A stretch of 64,000 nucleotides of DNA, from assembly GCF_001426265.1 (NCBI RefSeq), contig NZ_LMDG01000023.1, positions 211,826 to 275,825 of the forward strand, written 5' to 3'. Positions 33,667-43,248 of the stretch are shown here, piece after piece. This DNA comes from Rhizobium sp. Root1220. GTDB taxonomy: Bacteria > Pseudomonadota > Alphaproteobacteria > Rhizobiales > Rhizobiaceae. The position numbers and the translations under genes were made by a program. Position 1 is the first letter of the stretch, and every line of letters begins with the position of its first letter. The notes below the pieces were generated by a model. It was not told where the DNA came from. It worked only from the letters and a program-made list of their open reading frames with translations, and did no database searches.

Positions 33667-35205
33667 ATGACCACTGCAACGCTAGACCTCGCCACCGAGA
33701 CGAAGAAATTGCTCACCGAGTTGGGCGTCGATGCGGGCCGCTACACCGGCGGCACCCTCCGTGTGGCCTCGCCCGTCACCGGCAAGGAGATCGGTGCGCT
33801 GAAAGAAGCCTCCGTCGCCGAAGCGAAGGCGGCTATCGATGCGGCGCACACGGCGTTCCTCGAATGGCGTGCCGTGCCGGCGCCGAAGCGTGGCGAACTG
33901 GTTCGCCTGCTTGGCGAAGAGCTTCGTTCGTCCAAGGCTGCTCTCGGTCGTCTCGTTTCGATCGAGGTCGGCAAGATCACTTCGGAAGGCCTTGGCGAAG
34001 TTCAGGAGATGATCGACATCTGCGACTTCGCCGTTGGCCTGTCGCGCCAGCTTTACGGCCTGACGATTGCCACCGAACGTTCCGAGCACCGCATGATGGA
34101 AAGCTGGCATCCGCTCGGCGTTGTCGGCATCATCTCCGCCTTCAACTTCCCGGTTGCGGTGTGGTCGTGGAATGCGGCGCTGGCGCTCGTATGCGGCAAC
34201 TCCACGGTCTGGAAGCCATCCGAAAAGACACCGCTCACGGCGCTTGCCGTTCAGGCACTCTTCGAAAGGGCGCTCAAGCGGTTCATCGCCGAGGGCGGCA
34301 CGGCGCCCGCCAACCTGTCGACGCTGTTGATCGGTGGACGTGAGGTGGGCGAAGCTCTCGTCGACCATCCGAAAGTCCCGCTGGTATCGGCAACCGGCTC
34401 GACGGCGATGGGACGCGCTGTCGGTCCGCGCCTGTCGCAGCGTTTTGCCCGCGCCATCCTTGAACTCGGCGGCAACAACGCCGCGATCATCTGCCCGACC
34501 GCCGATCTGGACCTGACGCTTCGCGGTGTCGCCTTCTCGGCCATGGGCACGGCCGGCCAGCGCTGCACCACACTGCGGCGCCTGTTCGTCCATGAGAGCG
34601 TCTATGACAAGCTCGTTCCGCGCCTGCAGAAGGCCTATGGCTCAGTCACCATCGGCAACCCACTCGAAGCCGGCACGCTGGTCGGCCCGCTGATCGACAA
34701 GCAAGCCTTCAGCAACATGCAGTCCGCCCTTCAGCAGGCGAAGGCAGCCGGTGGCAAGGTCACGGGCGGCGAGCGCGTCGAGAACGGTTCGGCGGATGCC
34801 TTCTATGTCCGCCCGGCGCTGGTCGAGATGCCGTCTCAGACCGGTCCAGTCGCGAATGAAACCTTTGCGCCTATCCTCTACGTGATGAAGTACAGTGATT
34901 TCGATGAGGTGCTGGAGCAGCACAATGCGGTGCCGCAGGGTCTGTCGTCGTCGATCTTCACCAACGATATGCGCGAAGCGGAAACCTTCGTTTCGGCTCG
35001 CGGCTCCGACTGCGGGATCGCCAACGTCAATCTCGGCCCGTCCGGGGCAGAGATCGGCGGCGCGTTCGGCGGCGAGAAGGAAACCGGCGGTGGTCGCGAG
35101 TCCGGCTCCGATGCTTGGCGCGCCTACATGCGCCGGACGACCAACACCGTCAACTACGGCAAGACGCTGCCGCTCGCGCAAGGCGTGAAGTTCGACGTCG
35201 AGTAA
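33667..35205 (+). CDS. amaB: L-piperidine-6-carboxylate / 2-aminoadipate semialdehyde dehydrogenase
   Basis: 512 residues, ALDH7 (antiquitin) family. It oxidises the aldehyde to 2-aminoadipate with NAD+. Catalytic features: AILELGGNNAAI with the general-base Glu, and GQRCTTLRRLF with the nucleophile Cys. The fold start (VASPVTGKEIGALKEAS) and the end (GGGRESGSDAWRAYMRR) are family-typical. ATG 33667 (MTTATL) is 22 bases after amaA; the frame is open further upstream into amaA but without support. A strong terminator follows. Confidence 0.92.
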   Translation: MTTATLDLATETKKLLTELGVDAGRYTGGTLRVASPVTGKEIGALKEASVAEAKAAIDAAHTAFLEWRAVPAPKRGELVRLLGEELRSSKAALGRLVSIEVGKITSEGLGEVQEMIDICDFAVGLSRQLYGLTIATERSEHRMMESWHPLGVVGIISAFNFPVAVWSWNAALALVCGNSTVWKPSEKTPLTALAVQALFERALKRFIAEGGTAPANLSTLLIGGREVGEALVDHPKVPLVSATGSTAMGRAVGPRLSQRFARAILELGGNNAAIICPTADLDLTLRGVAFSAMGTAGQRCTTLRRLFVHESVYDKLVPRLQKAYGSVTIGNPLEAGTLVGPLIDKQAFSNMQSALQQAKAAGGKVTGGERVENGSADAFYVRPALVEMPSQTGPVANETFAPILYVMKYSDFDEVLEQHNAVPQGLSSSIFTNDMREAETFVSARGSDCGIANVNLGPSGAEIGGAFGGEKETGGGRESGSDAWRAYMRRTTNTVNYGKTLPLAQGVKFDVE

Positions 35206-35223
35206 TTGCCGCATTGCGACAGG

Positions 35224-35259
35224 AAGGGCGATGACGTAACAGCGTTATCGCCCTTTTTC
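35224..35259 (+). terminator. Rho-independent terminator after amaB
   Basis: AAGGGCGATGACG / CGTTATCGCCCTT form a 13-bp stem with one G-T pair and a TAACAG loop, followed by TTTTCC. It lies 18 bases before the next gene's start, so read-through or a separate start is needed for the dpkA-like gene. Confidence 0.82.
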
Positions 35260-35277
35260 CTTTCGTGAAGGTTTTCC

Positions 35278-36267
35278 ATGCATTTGACTTTGGCTGCTGC
35301 CGAGACGCTGGTGTTCGATGCCCTGTTGCGCAATCGCGTCGACGGGTCAAATGCGCGTTCTGTCGCAAAAGCGCTCGTCGCGGCCGAAGCCGCTGGTCAG
35401 GGTGGGCATGGCCTGCGACGTGTCGAAGCCTATGCGATGCAGGCTAGAGCCGGCAAGGTTGACGGATTTGCCAAGCCATTGCTCGAGAGGTCGCGTCCGG
35501 CGGTGGTCCAGATCGATGCCTGCCATGGCTACGCCTATCCGGCGTTTGACCTTGCCGTTTCCGCACTTCCCTACATTGCTCGGCAGCAGGGTATCGCTCT
35601 GGCGACTGTCCGCCGCTCGCATCACGCCGGCGTGCTGGCTTTGACGGTCGAGCGATTTGCGGAGCTGGGACTTGTCGCGCTGATGGTTGCCAATGCCACC
35701 GCGTCGATGGCCGCCTGGGGTGGCCGCAAGCCCATATTCGGCACCAATCCGATCGCCTTCGCGGCTCCGATCCCGGACGCCGACCCTCTCGTCATCGATC
35801 TCGCGCTCTCGCGTGTCGCCCGCGGCAAGATCATGGCCGCGCGACAGAAGGGTGTCGCCATACCGTCGGATTGGGCGTTCGACCGGGCCGGTCGACCGAC
35901 AACCGATGCGGTCGCGGCGCTGGAAGGAACCATGGTCCCTTCCGGTGAAGCCAAGGGAGCAGCGCTGGCGATGATGGTCGAGATCCTGGCGGGCGCATTG
36001 ACTGGCGCGAATTTCTCGTTCGAGTCGTCTTCGCTCTTCGACGACAAGGGGGGTGCGCCCGGTCTGGGCCAGATGCTGATCGTCATCGACCCCCTGGCAA
36101 GTGGCGGAGGCGGCGTTGCCGAGCGCCTGGGCGTGCTGGCGAGCGAAATTTCGTCCGACCCGGGCGTCCGGCTCCCCGGACGGCGTGGCCAGACGGGCCG
36201 AAGAAGCGCTATGGAAAACGGCATTGACGTCGAGAACGAAGTTGTCTCCGCGATTAATGCTCTCTAG
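35278..36267 (+). CDS. dpkA: Ldh/malate dehydrogenase-family reductase (delta-1-piperideine-2-carboxylate reductase, DpkA-like)
   Basis: 329 residues of the Ldh_2 family, whose fold differs from classical Rossmann enzymes. Signatures: GQGGHGLRRVEAYAMQ near residue 45, the catalytic-His segment VRRSHHAGVLAL, and the cofactor region WGGRKPIFGTNPIAFAAP. In P. putida DpkA reduces delta-1-piperideine-2-carboxylate to L-pipecolate with NADPH in D-lysine breakdown, just the substrate for the AmaA-like enzyme encoded upstream. The family also contains malate, ureidoglycolate and proline-imine enzymes, so the substrate call rests on the operon. GAAGG lies six bases before the ATG. Confidence 0.8.
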   Translation: MHLTLAAAETLVFDALLRNRVDGSNARSVAKALVAAEAAGQGGHGLRRVEAYAMQARAGKVDGFAKPLLERSRPAVVQIDACHGYAYPAFDLAVSALPYIARQQGIALATVRRSHHAGVLALTVERFAELGLVALMVANATASMAAWGGRKPIFGTNPIAFAAPIPDADPLVIDLALSRVARGKIMAARQKGVAIPSDWAFDRAGRPTTDAVAALEGTMVPSGEAKGAALAMMVEILAGALTGANFSFESSSLFDDKGGAPGLGQMLIVIDPLASGGGGVAERLGVLASEISSDPGVRLPGRRGQTGRRSAMENGIDVENEVVSAINAL

Positions 36268-36329
36268 AGCCGTTCTGAAGTTGAGCTGATTTTTCAAGTA
36301 TTTGTGATCTCCTTCCCGTCAAGGAAACT

Positions 36330-36344
36330 TGAAATTGGAAATCA
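36330..36344. promoter_or_regulatory. Candidate iron-responsive operator (IRO/RirA-type box)
   Basis: TGA-N9-TCA within the dyad CTTGA-N9-TCAAG (36328-36346), 61 bases before the iron-binding protein gene. TGA-N9-TCA is the published IRO-box form bound by the rhizobial iron-sulfur regulator RirA. Short motif, so chance occurrence is possible; position before an iron uptake operon raises the odds. Confidence 0.5.
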
Positions 36345-36405
36345 AGAAAAATATACGGCTCCCATCGCCTTGGGGAAACTCAGGTGAAACGCCATGGAGG
36401 GCATC

Positions 36406-37434
36406 ATGAACATTTCCCTTAATCGCTTGTCCGGCGCGGTGGCGCTGGTCACCACGCTTCTTGCCGCAACGTCGCTCGCAACCAGTGCCGTGCAGGCTCA
36501 GGAATCCGAGGGTATCGTTGTCTACAATGCCCAGCATGAAAGCCTCGGACGCGAATGGATCGATGCCTTCACAAAGGAAACCGGCATCAAGGTGACGATG
36601 CGTCAGGGTAGCGACATGCAGTTCGCCAACCAGATCATACAGGAAGGCGAAGCTTCGCCGGCCGACGTGTTTCTGACCGAAAATTCGCCCGCCATGACGC
36701 TTGTCGATTCTGCCGGCCTATTCGAGCCGATTGAAAAGGATACGCTGGCGCAGGTTCCCGACGAATACCGCCCTTCCGACGGCATGTGGACCGGCATTGC
36801 GGCGCGCTCCACCGTCTTTGCCTATGACAAGACGAAGCTCACCGAAGACAAGCTCCCGAAGTCGCTGCTCGACCTCGCGGATCCGGCATGGAAGGGCCGC
36901 TGGGGTGCGGCGCCTGCCGGCGCGGATTTCCAGGCAATCGTCAGTGCTCTTCTCGAACTCAAGGGTGAGGAGGCAACAGCAGCCTGGCTGAAGGCGCTCA
37001 AGGAAGATTCGACGCCCTACAAGGGCAACAGCGTTGCCATGAAGGCCGTCAATGCCGGTGAAGTCGAAGGTGCGGTGATCTATCACTACTACTGGTTCGG
37101 CGATCAGGCAAAGACCGGCGAGAACAGCAAGAACGTTGCGCTCCACTACTTCAAGAACCAGGATCCGGGCGCGTTCGTCAGCATTTCAGGCGGCGGCATC
37201 CTGAAGTCCAGCCAGCACCAGAAGGAAGCACAGGCGTTCCTGAAGTTCATCACAGGCAAGCCTGGGCAGGACATCCTGAAGAACGGCACATCCTACGAGT
37301 ATGCCATCGGCAAGGGTGCTGCCTCCAATGACAAGCTGGTTCCGCTGGTCGATCTCCAGGCGCCAAAGGTCGATCCTGCGAAGCTGAACAGCAAGAAGGT
37401 AACCGAGCTCATGACCGCCGCGGGCATCATCTGA
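36406..37434 (+). CDS. fbpA: Iron(III) ABC transporter, periplasmic binding protein
   Basis: 342 residues with a Sec signal peptide (cleavage after VQA near residue 31). The mature start reads SEGIVVYNAQHE. Ligands of the FbpA group are seen: His44 in YNAQH and adjacent tyrosines in IYHYYWF (Tyr226, 228, 229), which grip ferric iron. GGAGGG lies before ATG 36406. A hairpin terminator follows before the permease gene, the usual way to make more binding protein than membrane parts. A candidate RirA box is upstream, so repression under iron-replete conditions is expected (inference). Confidence 0.9.
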   Translation: MNISLNRLSGAVALVTTLLAATSLATSAVQAQESEGIVVYNAQHESLGREWIDAFTKETGIKVTMRQGSDMQFANQIIQEGEASPADVFLTENSPAMTLVDSAGLFEPIEKDTLAQVPDEYRPSDGMWTGIAARSTVFAYDKTKLTEDKLPKSLLDLADPAWKGRWGAAPAGADFQAIVSALLELKGEEATAAWLKALKEDSTPYKGNSVAMKAVNAGEVEGAVIYHYYWFGDQAKTGENSKNVALHYFKNQDPGAFVSISGGGILKSSQHQKEAQAFLKFITGKPGQDILKNGTSYEYAIGKGAASNDKLVPLVDLQAPKVDPAKLNSKKVTELMTAAGII

Positions 37435-37504
37435 AGCCGCGCGGTTGTCCTGACCTAAAACTATTGCTTTTGGCTCAAGAAAACCTTAGGGCATGACAAG
37501 ATCC

Positions 37505-37543
37505 GGCAACCGCATTTAACGAGGCGGTTGCCTTCCTTTTTCA
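37505..37543 (+). terminator. Hairpin/attenuator between fbpA and fbpB
   Basis: GGCAACCGC (37505-37513) / GCGGTTGCC (37524-37532) followed by TTCCTTTTTC. It ends only a few bases before the permease start, so it should reduce read-through into fbpBC relative to fbpA. Confidence 0.75.
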
Positions 37544-37547
37544 GCAT

Positions 37548-39161
37548 ATGAAGGCGGCGGCCTTGCTGCAGGACAACAGATTGCTCGCTCCCGGCCAAAA
37601 GATGCCGACGCAGCCGGTGGTGGGCTTGGATCGGCTGCGCGGTCGCATGCCGCATATCTCCGTCCTCCTCCTTGCCTCGGTCGTAGCCCTGTTCAGCCTC
37701 GTCCCGCTCGGCTTCATCGGATGGATCACCGTCGATGTCGGCTGGCAGACGGTCAAGGAGCTGGTGTTTCGCCCGCGCGTGGGCGAACTGCTCGTCAACA
37801 CGGTCCTTCTCGAGGCAATCACGGTTCCGGTCTCGATTGTGCTTGCCGTGACGCTTGCCTGGCTGACGGAGCGCACGGATATTCCCTTTGCCCGTCTGTG
37901 GGCCTGGCTCGCGGTCGCGCCGCTGGCTGTACCCGCCTTCGTCCATAGCTATGCCTGGGTCAGCCTCGTGCCGGGAATGCGGGGGCTGCAGAGCGGCGTT
38001 TTCGTCTCGGTACTTGCCTACTTTCCCTTTCTCTATCTGCCTGTCGCCGCCGCGCTGCGACGGTTGGATCCGGCGATCGAGGATGCTGCGGCCTCGCTCG
38101 GAGTTGGTCCGTGGGGCGTATTCTTCCGCGCCGTGCTACCACAGCTACGCCTTGCCATTTGCGGCGGTTCGCTACTGATAGCACTCCACCTGCTGTCGGA
38201 GTATGGGCTCTTCGTGATGATCCGGTTCGACACCTTCGCAACCGCGATCGTCGATCAGTTCCAATCCGCCTACAACAGCCCGGCCGCAAACATGCTGGGC
38301 GGGGTGCTCGTTGCGTGCTGCCTGCTGTTGCTGGGCCTCGAGGTACTGGTGCGTGGCAACGAGCGCTATGCCCGCGTCGGCTCCGGTTCGGCGCGCCCGG
38401 CCGATCGTCACCGCCTCGGCTGGTTCGTCGTGCCGGCGATCCTCGTGCCGGTTGTGCTTGCCGGACTGACTCTCGGCGTGCCGCTCGTGACGTTGGTGCG
38501 CTGGCTCTATTTCGGCGGCTTCGGCATCTGGCGTCTGGACACGGTCGGCAATGCCTTTCTGCAGACCATAGTTCTTGCCCTTGCAGGAGGCATTCTCTCC
38601 ACCGTCGCGGCCGCACCGATGGCGTGGCTTTCGGTTCGTGCACCCGGACGTTTCCAGCGCGTTCTCGAGGCCTGCCATTACTATGTCGGTTCCCTGCCGG
38701 GTGTCGTGGTGGCCCTGTCGCTTGTCACCATCACCGTAAGGCTGGTGTTGCCGCTCTATCAGACGTTTGCAACGCTCATCATCGCCTACATTCTGCTGTT
38801 CCTGCCGCGTGCCATGGTGGGCCTCCGCGCAAGCATTGCGCAGGCTCCGGTCGAGCTCGAGCGTGCCGCCATGGGGCTTGGGCGAACGCCGGCGCAGGCG
38901 GTACGGCAAATCACCATGCGCCTCGCGGCACCGGGGGCGGCAGCGAGCATTGCCCTTGTCGCGCTCGGCATCACGAACGAGCTGACGGCAACCTTGATGC
39001 TGGCGCCAAACGGCGTCGAAACGCTGGCGACGAGATTCTGGTCGTTGACCAGTGAGATAGACTACGTGTCGGCCGCGCCTTACGCCGTCATGATGGTCGT
39101 GTTATCGCTGCCGCTGACCCTCCTCCTTCATGCTCAATCAAAACGGACTGCAGGCCAATGA
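37548..39161 (+). CDS. fbpB: Iron(III) ABC transporter, permease
   Basis: 537 residues as a fused double permease with ~12 membrane segments and two EAA loops ([20 protein letters not shown] and [20 protein letters not shown]). It pairs with FbpA and FbpC to move ferric iron across the inner membrane. No good ribosome site precedes ATG 37548; ATG 37602 or 37647 are alternatives, the latter just before the first hydrophobic stretch. Overlaps fbpC by four bases (ATGA). Confidence 0.88.
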   Translation: MKAAALLQDNRLLAPGQKMPTQPVVGLDRLRGRMPHISVLLLASVVALFSLVPLGFIGWITVDVGWQTVKELVFRPRVGELLVNTVLLEAITVPVSIVLAVTLAWLTERTDIPFARLWAWLAVAPLAVPAFVHSYAWVSLVPGMRGLQSGVFVSVLAYFPFLYLPVAAALRRLDPAIEDAAASLGVGPWGVFFRAVLPQLRLAICGGSLLIALHLLSEYGLFVMIRFDTFATAIVDQFQSAYNSPAANMLGGVLVACCLLLLGLEVLVRGNERYARVGSGSARPADRHRLGWFVVPAILVPVVLAGLTLGVPLVTLVRWLYFGGFGIWRLDTVGNAFLQTIVLALAGGILSTVAAAPMAWLSVRAPGRFQRVLEACHYYVGSLPGVVVALSLVTITVRLVLPLYQTFATLIIAYILLFLPRAMVGLRASIAQAPVELERAAMGLGRTPAQAVRQITMRLAAPGAAASIALVALGITNELTATLMLAPNGVETLATRFWSLTSEIDYVSAAPYAVMMVVLSLPLTLLLHAQSKRTAGQ

Positions 39162-40195
39162 CGCTGCTTAGGATCGATCGCACCAGCAAGCGCTACGGTC
39201 ATGTCCAGGCGCTCGAGAACATCACGCTCGATGTCGCCGCAGGTAGTCGCACGGCGGTTGTCGGTCCCTCCGGTTCGGGCAAGACCACCCTCCTTCGCAT
39301 CATAGCCGGTTTCGAGCAGCCTGACATCGGACGCGTGACGCTGGACGGCGAACTTCTGGCCGATGGGCCGGCCGCGGTGCCGGCGCACAAGCGCGGCATC
39401 GGCATCGTATCGCAGGAGGGTGCGCTCTTTCCGCATCTCGACGTGGCCCAGAATATCGGGTTCGGATTTGCGCGGGGCTCCACGGATCGGGACAAGCGCA
39501 TCATCGAATTGCTCGACATGGTCGAGCTTGACCGCAGCATGCTGACGCGTCGACCACATCAACTGTCCGGTGGCCAGCAGCAGCGCGTGGCGCTTGCCAG
39601 GGCGCTTGGACGCAGACCGCGACTGATGCTCCTCGACGAGCCGTTTTCGGCGCTCGACACCGGTCTGCGGGAAAACATGCGCAAGGCCGTCGCGCGCGTT
39701 TTACAGGCGGCAGGCATCACCACGATCCTCGTTACTCACGATCAGGCGGAGGCGCTTTCCTTTGCCGATCAGGTCGCGGTATTGCGCGAGGGCCGATTGG
39801 TTCAGGCAGGATCACCGCAAATGCTGTATCTGCATCCGCAGGACCGCGAGACGGCGCTTTTTCTCGGAGATGCGGTGATGCTGCCGGCAATCGTGCGTGA
39901 CGGTATCGCCGACTGCGCACTCGGCCGTGTTGCGGTCGAGGGAGGTCATCAGGGGAAGGTCGAGATCATGCTGCGGCCCGAGCAGATCCGCGTCGTCGCC
40001 GATGACGGCGACCAGAAACACGGTGGACGGGTCGTCGAGGTGGAGTTCGGCGGCGCGACCTGCACAGTCGCGGTGTCGCTTGACGGGGTGGCGCTGCCGC
40101 CGATCCTGATCAAGACGTCGAGCGTGGCCCTGCCCGAGCGTGGCGACCGGGTTCGTCTCGACATTGCCGGCAAGGCACACGTCTTCGGTCGCTGA
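39158..40195 (+). CDS. fbpC: Iron(III) ABC transporter, ATP-binding protein
   Basis: 345 residues. Walker [10 protein letters not shown], signature LSGGQQQR, Walker [13 protein letters not shown] and switch VTHDQ are intact. The C-terminal ~110 residues ([14 protein letters not shown] ...) form the TOBE-type regulatory domain of the FbpC/CUT1 group. Start overlaps the fbpB stop. The gene ends base-to-base against the convergent glycosidase gene (TGATCA shared edge at 40193-40198), so no terminator space exists between them. Confidence 0.9.
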   Translation: MTLLRIDRTSKRYGHVQALENITLDVAAGSRTAVVGPSGSGKTTLLRIIAGFEQPDIGRVTLDGELLADGPAAVPAHKRGIGIVSQEGALFPHLDVAQNIGFGFARGSTDRDKRIIELLDMVELDRSMLTRRPHQLSGGQQQRVALARALGRRPRLMLLDEPFSALDTGLRENMRKAVARVLQAAGITTILVTHDQAEALSFADQVAVLREGRLVQAGSPQMLYLHPQDRETALFLGDAVMLPAIVRDGIADCALGRVAVEGGHQGKVEIMLRPEQIRVVADDGDQKHGGRVVEVEFGGATCTVAVSLDGVALPPILIKTSSVALPERGDRVRLDIAGKAHVFGR

Positions 40196-41530
40196 TCAGG
40201 CGGTCTTTCGCTCTACGTCTTCGTTCTCTTCGAGCCAGCCGCCGGTAAAGCCGGCGCGCTCCAGGCCCGTGCGGATAACGGGCGACTTTCGCATCAGACC
40301 CCAGATGAAGTCCGATCGATCGTTCTCGATTGTCATGACGAGAAGGCCCTGGTCGATTCCGACGCACCGGTCGTCGACCCAGCCCTCCGGTCGCTTTGTC
40401 TTCACGGTCGGGTTGAAGCCGCCGGGAAAGCGACCCTCATAGGTGAGGCTGGGGTAAGTCGACAGAAGCGTACGAACGCCGTCGATCGAGGCTTGGCGGT
40501 CGTACGGCAGCGAGGCGAGGGCTGCCCATGGTGCAATGGTGCCATCGTCCGGGCCAAGCGGAGCGCCGCGCGCGGCATAGCCAAGCACGCGCGGGTGACG
40601 ACCGCCGCGCATGTGGCGTGTCGGCGGCGGGCCGTCGGAGGCTGACAACCCCCAGACATTCTTGTTGTAGCCGACGAAATGGCCGGGGTTGCGTTCGGCA
40701 TAATCCCGCTGGACGGCGATGCAGACTTGGGTGTTGCGGAAGTAGTCCCAATTGCGTTCGGCCATCGGCCTGTCCTGGATGCCGCGGAAATCGATCCAGG
40801 CATGGGAGAAGAAATGGATGAAGAGAGGTCCCGCATAAAGGTAGTGCTGCTCGCCAAACAGCATCCAGGAATAGCTGGATACGAAGACGTCGTAGCTCGA
40901 TTGGGGGATCGGGTGCGTCGGCGAGGCGAGCGCCAGGGTATAGAGCAGGATGGCTTCATCGTATCCCTGCCAACGCCAGCGCAGGAAACCGCTGCCGGGT
41001 TTCCACCCCATGCAGACCGTCTCGCCCTTGTTCAGCGCCCAATGCCAGTCTATGCGCTCATAAATCAAGACCGCCAGTCTGCGGATCTCGGTTTCGTCGC
41101 CGTCGTTGCGGTCGAAATACGCCGCGGCGGTCAGGACCCCGGCGACGAGCAACGTCGTGTCGATCGTCGAAAGCTCGCTGTTCCAGGCGCGGTGGCCGGT
41201 GTCCATGTGCAGGAAATGGTAGAAGAAGCCCTTGTAGCCGATCGCGTGGCGCTCGCGTCCCTGGTGGCCGTTGGCGAAGAAACACAGGGTCTGGGTGGTT
41301 CGCTGCACGGCCTCGGCGCGCTCCATCCATCCGCGCTCGACGGCAACCGTATAGGAGGACAGGGCGAAGCCGACCGCCGCTATACTGCAGGGGACATCAG
41401 CAATGGACGTATCGGCGACAAGGCCGTTGTCCGGATTATAGTGTTTCGGGAAATAGTTGAATGCAGCCTGCTGCAGTCTGTCGACCAATGCGGCATCCGT
41501 TTCCTCTGTCCGTTGTAGCATGCGCTCCAA
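40196..41530 (-). CDS. Glucoamylase-like glycosidase (PF10091 type; possible beta-1,2-glucanase)
   Basis: About 444 residues, an (alpha/alpha)6-barrel protein of the glycoamylase-like group. Recognisable blocks: NGLVADTSIADVPCSIAAVG, GYKGFFYHFLHMDTG, WGLSASDGPP, GTIAPWAALASLPY and YEGRFPGGFNPT. This domain occurs in cyclic beta-1,2-glucan synthases and GH144 endo-beta-1,2-glucanases. Rhizobiaceae make cyclic beta-1,2-glucan, so this is a fitting substrate but not shown. No signal peptide is evident, so a cytoplasmic location is likely. The start is uncertain: TTG 41530 or ATG 41521, both with poor ribosome spacing. It follows thiE on the same strand. Confidence 0.78.
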   Translation of the reverse strand: MERMLQRTEETDAALVDRLQQAAFNYFPKHYNPDNGLVADTSIADVPCSIAAVGFALSSYTVAVERGWMERAEAVQRTTQTLCFFANGHQGRERHAIGYKGFFYHFLHMDTGHRAWNSELSTIDTTLLVAGVLTAAAYFDRNDGDETEIRRLAVLIYERIDWHWALNKGETVCMGWKPGSGFLRWRWQGYDEAILLYTLALASPTHPIPQSSYDVFVSSYSWMLFGEQHYLYAGPLFIHFFSHAWIDFRGIQDRPMAERNWDYFRNTQVCIAVQRDYAERNPGHFVGYNKNVWGLSASDGPPPTRHMRGGRHPRVLGYAARGAPLGPDDGTIAPWAALASLPYDRQASIDGVRTLLSTYPSLTYEGRFPGGFNPTVKTKRPEGWVDDRCVGIDQGLLVMTIENDRSDFIWGLMRKSPVIRTGLERAGFTGGWLEENEDVERKTA

Positions 41531-41650
41531 GCCCAGTTCGTTGTCGTGCCTGCTTCACCATGAGCAAGGGCCACGCGCAAATCAATCCTTTTTGAAGGAA
41601 TGGTGACGCTTGCGAGGCAATTCGATCACCTCGTTGCCCCGTCTCGCGCT

Positions 41651-42277
41651 TTACGCGGATTGCATTTTTCCGGTCCTCCACGGATCGGTTGCCGCGAGCC
41701 ACTGCCTGGTTCTTAGTTCGGGATCCTTGTTCAGGGTGATGTCCGTGACGACCGCAGCGCTATCGGCGCCGTGGGCAATAACACCTTCGATCCGGTCGAT
41801 GTTCAGGCCCCCAATGGCAACCAGCGGCAGGTGGCCGACATGCGATTTCCATTGGCGAAGGCGCCCCAGCCCCTGCGGTGCCCATTTCATCTGCTTGAGG
41901 ATTGTCGCGTAGACCGGCCCGAGAGCGACGTATTGCGGCTCGGCTGCCAGTGCCGCCTGCAGCTCGACTTCGTCATGCGTCGAGACGCCAAGTTTCAGAC
42001 CGGCCGCGCGGATGGCCCGGAGGTCTGCTACCGCGAGGTCCTCCTGGCCGAGATGGACGAAGTCGCAGCCTTCCTCGATCGCCAGCTGCCAGTAGTCGTT
42101 GACGATCAGCTGGCATCGATGCGCGGCACAGATGGCCAAGGCTGTACGGATTTCGGCGCGTAGCTCGGTCTCCGGACGATCCTTGATGCGCAGTTGCACC
42201 AGCTTGACTCCGAGCGGCACCAGTCGCGCCACCCAGTCGGTGCTGTCAACGATGAGGTAGAAGGGGTCGAGCGTCAT
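41651..42277 (-). CDS. thiE: Thiamine-phosphate synthase
   Basis: 208 residues, TIM barrel. Joins hydroxymethylpyrimidine diphosphate and thiazole phosphate to thiamine phosphate. Family blocks: [46 protein letters not shown] and [13 protein letters not shown] 42277 overlaps the thiG stop by four bases; the open frame extends upstream to 42595 within thiG but is a by-product. Last gene of thiCOSGE. ThiD (pyrimidine kinase) is not in the window. Confidence 0.93.
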   Translation of the reverse strand: MTLDPFYLIVDSTDWVARLVPLGVKLVQLRIKDRPETELRAEIRTALAICAAHRCQLIVNDYWQLAIEEGCDFVHLGQEDLAVADLRAIRAAGLKLGVSTHDEVELQAALAAEPQYVALGPVYATILKQMKWAPQGLGRLRQWKSHVGHLPLVAIGGLNIDRIEGVIAHGADSAAVVTDITLNKDPELRTRQWLAATDPWRTGKMQSA

Positions 42278-43047
42278 GCGAATACGGCCTTTCCTATAAC
42301 CGGCGTCGAGGGAACCGCCATGTCGCGGGGCTCCAGCATGCCGGCTCCATAGGCCTGCCTGCCAGCGTCGGTCGCCCTGGAGAAAGCGCTTGCCATGGCG
42401 ACGGGATCGCCGGCGCCGGCAACCGCTGTGTTGAGCAGGACGGCGTCGAAGCCGAGCTCCATGACAGTTACTGCGTGCGATGGCCGGCCGATGCCGGCGT
42501 CGACAATCAATGGCACATCCGGGAAATGCGCGCGCATGGCACGCAGCGCAGTCGGATTGAGGGGGCCGGCGGCGCTGCCGATCGGCGCGCACCACGGCAT
42601 CAGCACCTTGCAGCCCACGTCAAGCAGGCGCTCTGCAACCACCAGATCGTCGGTGGTGTAGGGGAAGACCTCGAAACCCTCGTCGACCAGAATGCGGGCG
42701 GCCTCGACGAGGCCGAAGACATCCGGCTGCAGCGTATCGTGGTTGCCGATGACTTCGAGCTTGATCCAGTTCGTACCAAAAACTTCGCGCGCCATCTTCG
42801 CCGTCAGCACCGCTTCCGCGACGCCGTGGCAGCCGGCGGTGTTGGGCAGGACATGGACTCCGAGCGCCCGGTTCATCTCGAAGAAGGCACCGCCGCTGCT
42901 GCCGCCTGAGGTCTCGCGGCGAAGCGACACGGTGACGATCTCCGTTGCCGATTGTCTGACAGCCTCAGCGAGAATGGCCGGCGAGGGATAGCGGGCTGTC
43001 CCCAGCAGAAGGCGGGATGTCACGTCTGTTCCATAGAGCGTCAGCAT
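42274..43047 (-). CDS. thiG: Thiazole synthase
   Basis: 257 residues, TIM barrel. Forms the thiazole phosphate of thiamine from deoxyxylulose phosphate, ThiS-thiocarboxylate and dehydroglycine. Blocks: [20 protein letters not shown] near the start, [10 protein letters not shown] containing the Schiff-base Lys, [11 protein letters not shown], and [12 protein letters not shown]. Starts three bases after thiS. The glycine-derived imine would come from ThiO, encoded in the same operon. Confidence 0.95.
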   Translation of the reverse strand: MLTLYGTDVTSRLLLGTARYPSPAILAEAVRQSATEIVTVSLRRETSGGSSGGAFFEMNRALGVHVLPNTAGCHGVAEAVLTAKMAREVFGTNWIKLEVIGNHDTLQPDVFGLVEAARILVDEGFEVFPYTTDDLVVAERLLDVGCKVLMPWCAPIGSAAGPLNPTALRAMRAHFPDVPLIVDAGIGRPSHAVTVMELGFDAVLLNTAVAGAGDPVAMASAFSRATDAGRQAYGAGMLEPRDMAVPSTPVIGKAVFA

Positions 43048-43050
43048 CGT

Positions 43051-43248
43051 TCAGCCCCCCTGCATCGGAGAAAGGACCTCGATCCTGTCGTTGTCATTGA
43101 GTGCATGACCAAGCCGGTCTTCGCGATGAACCAATTCGCCGTTGACGGCGGTCGCCAGCCACTCGCCCTCGTATTCCATCAGGCTCAGCAATTCCGACAG
43201 CGTGGTTGCCGGAATATCCTGCGGCTCGCCATTGATGATCAGTTTCAT
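43051..43248 (-). CDS. thiS: Sulfur carrier protein ThiS
   Basis: 65 residues, ubiquitin-like fold. Ends in Gly-Gly (SPMQGG), which is adenylated and thiocarboxylated to bring sulfur to ThiG. Starts MKLIINGEPQDIP. ATG 43248 overlaps the thiO stop. The activating enzyme ThiF is not in this window and must be encoded elsewhere. Confidence 0.95.
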   Translation of the reverse strand: MKLIINGEPQDIPATTLSELLSLMEYEGEWLATAVNGELVHREDRLGHALNDNDRIEVLSPMQGG

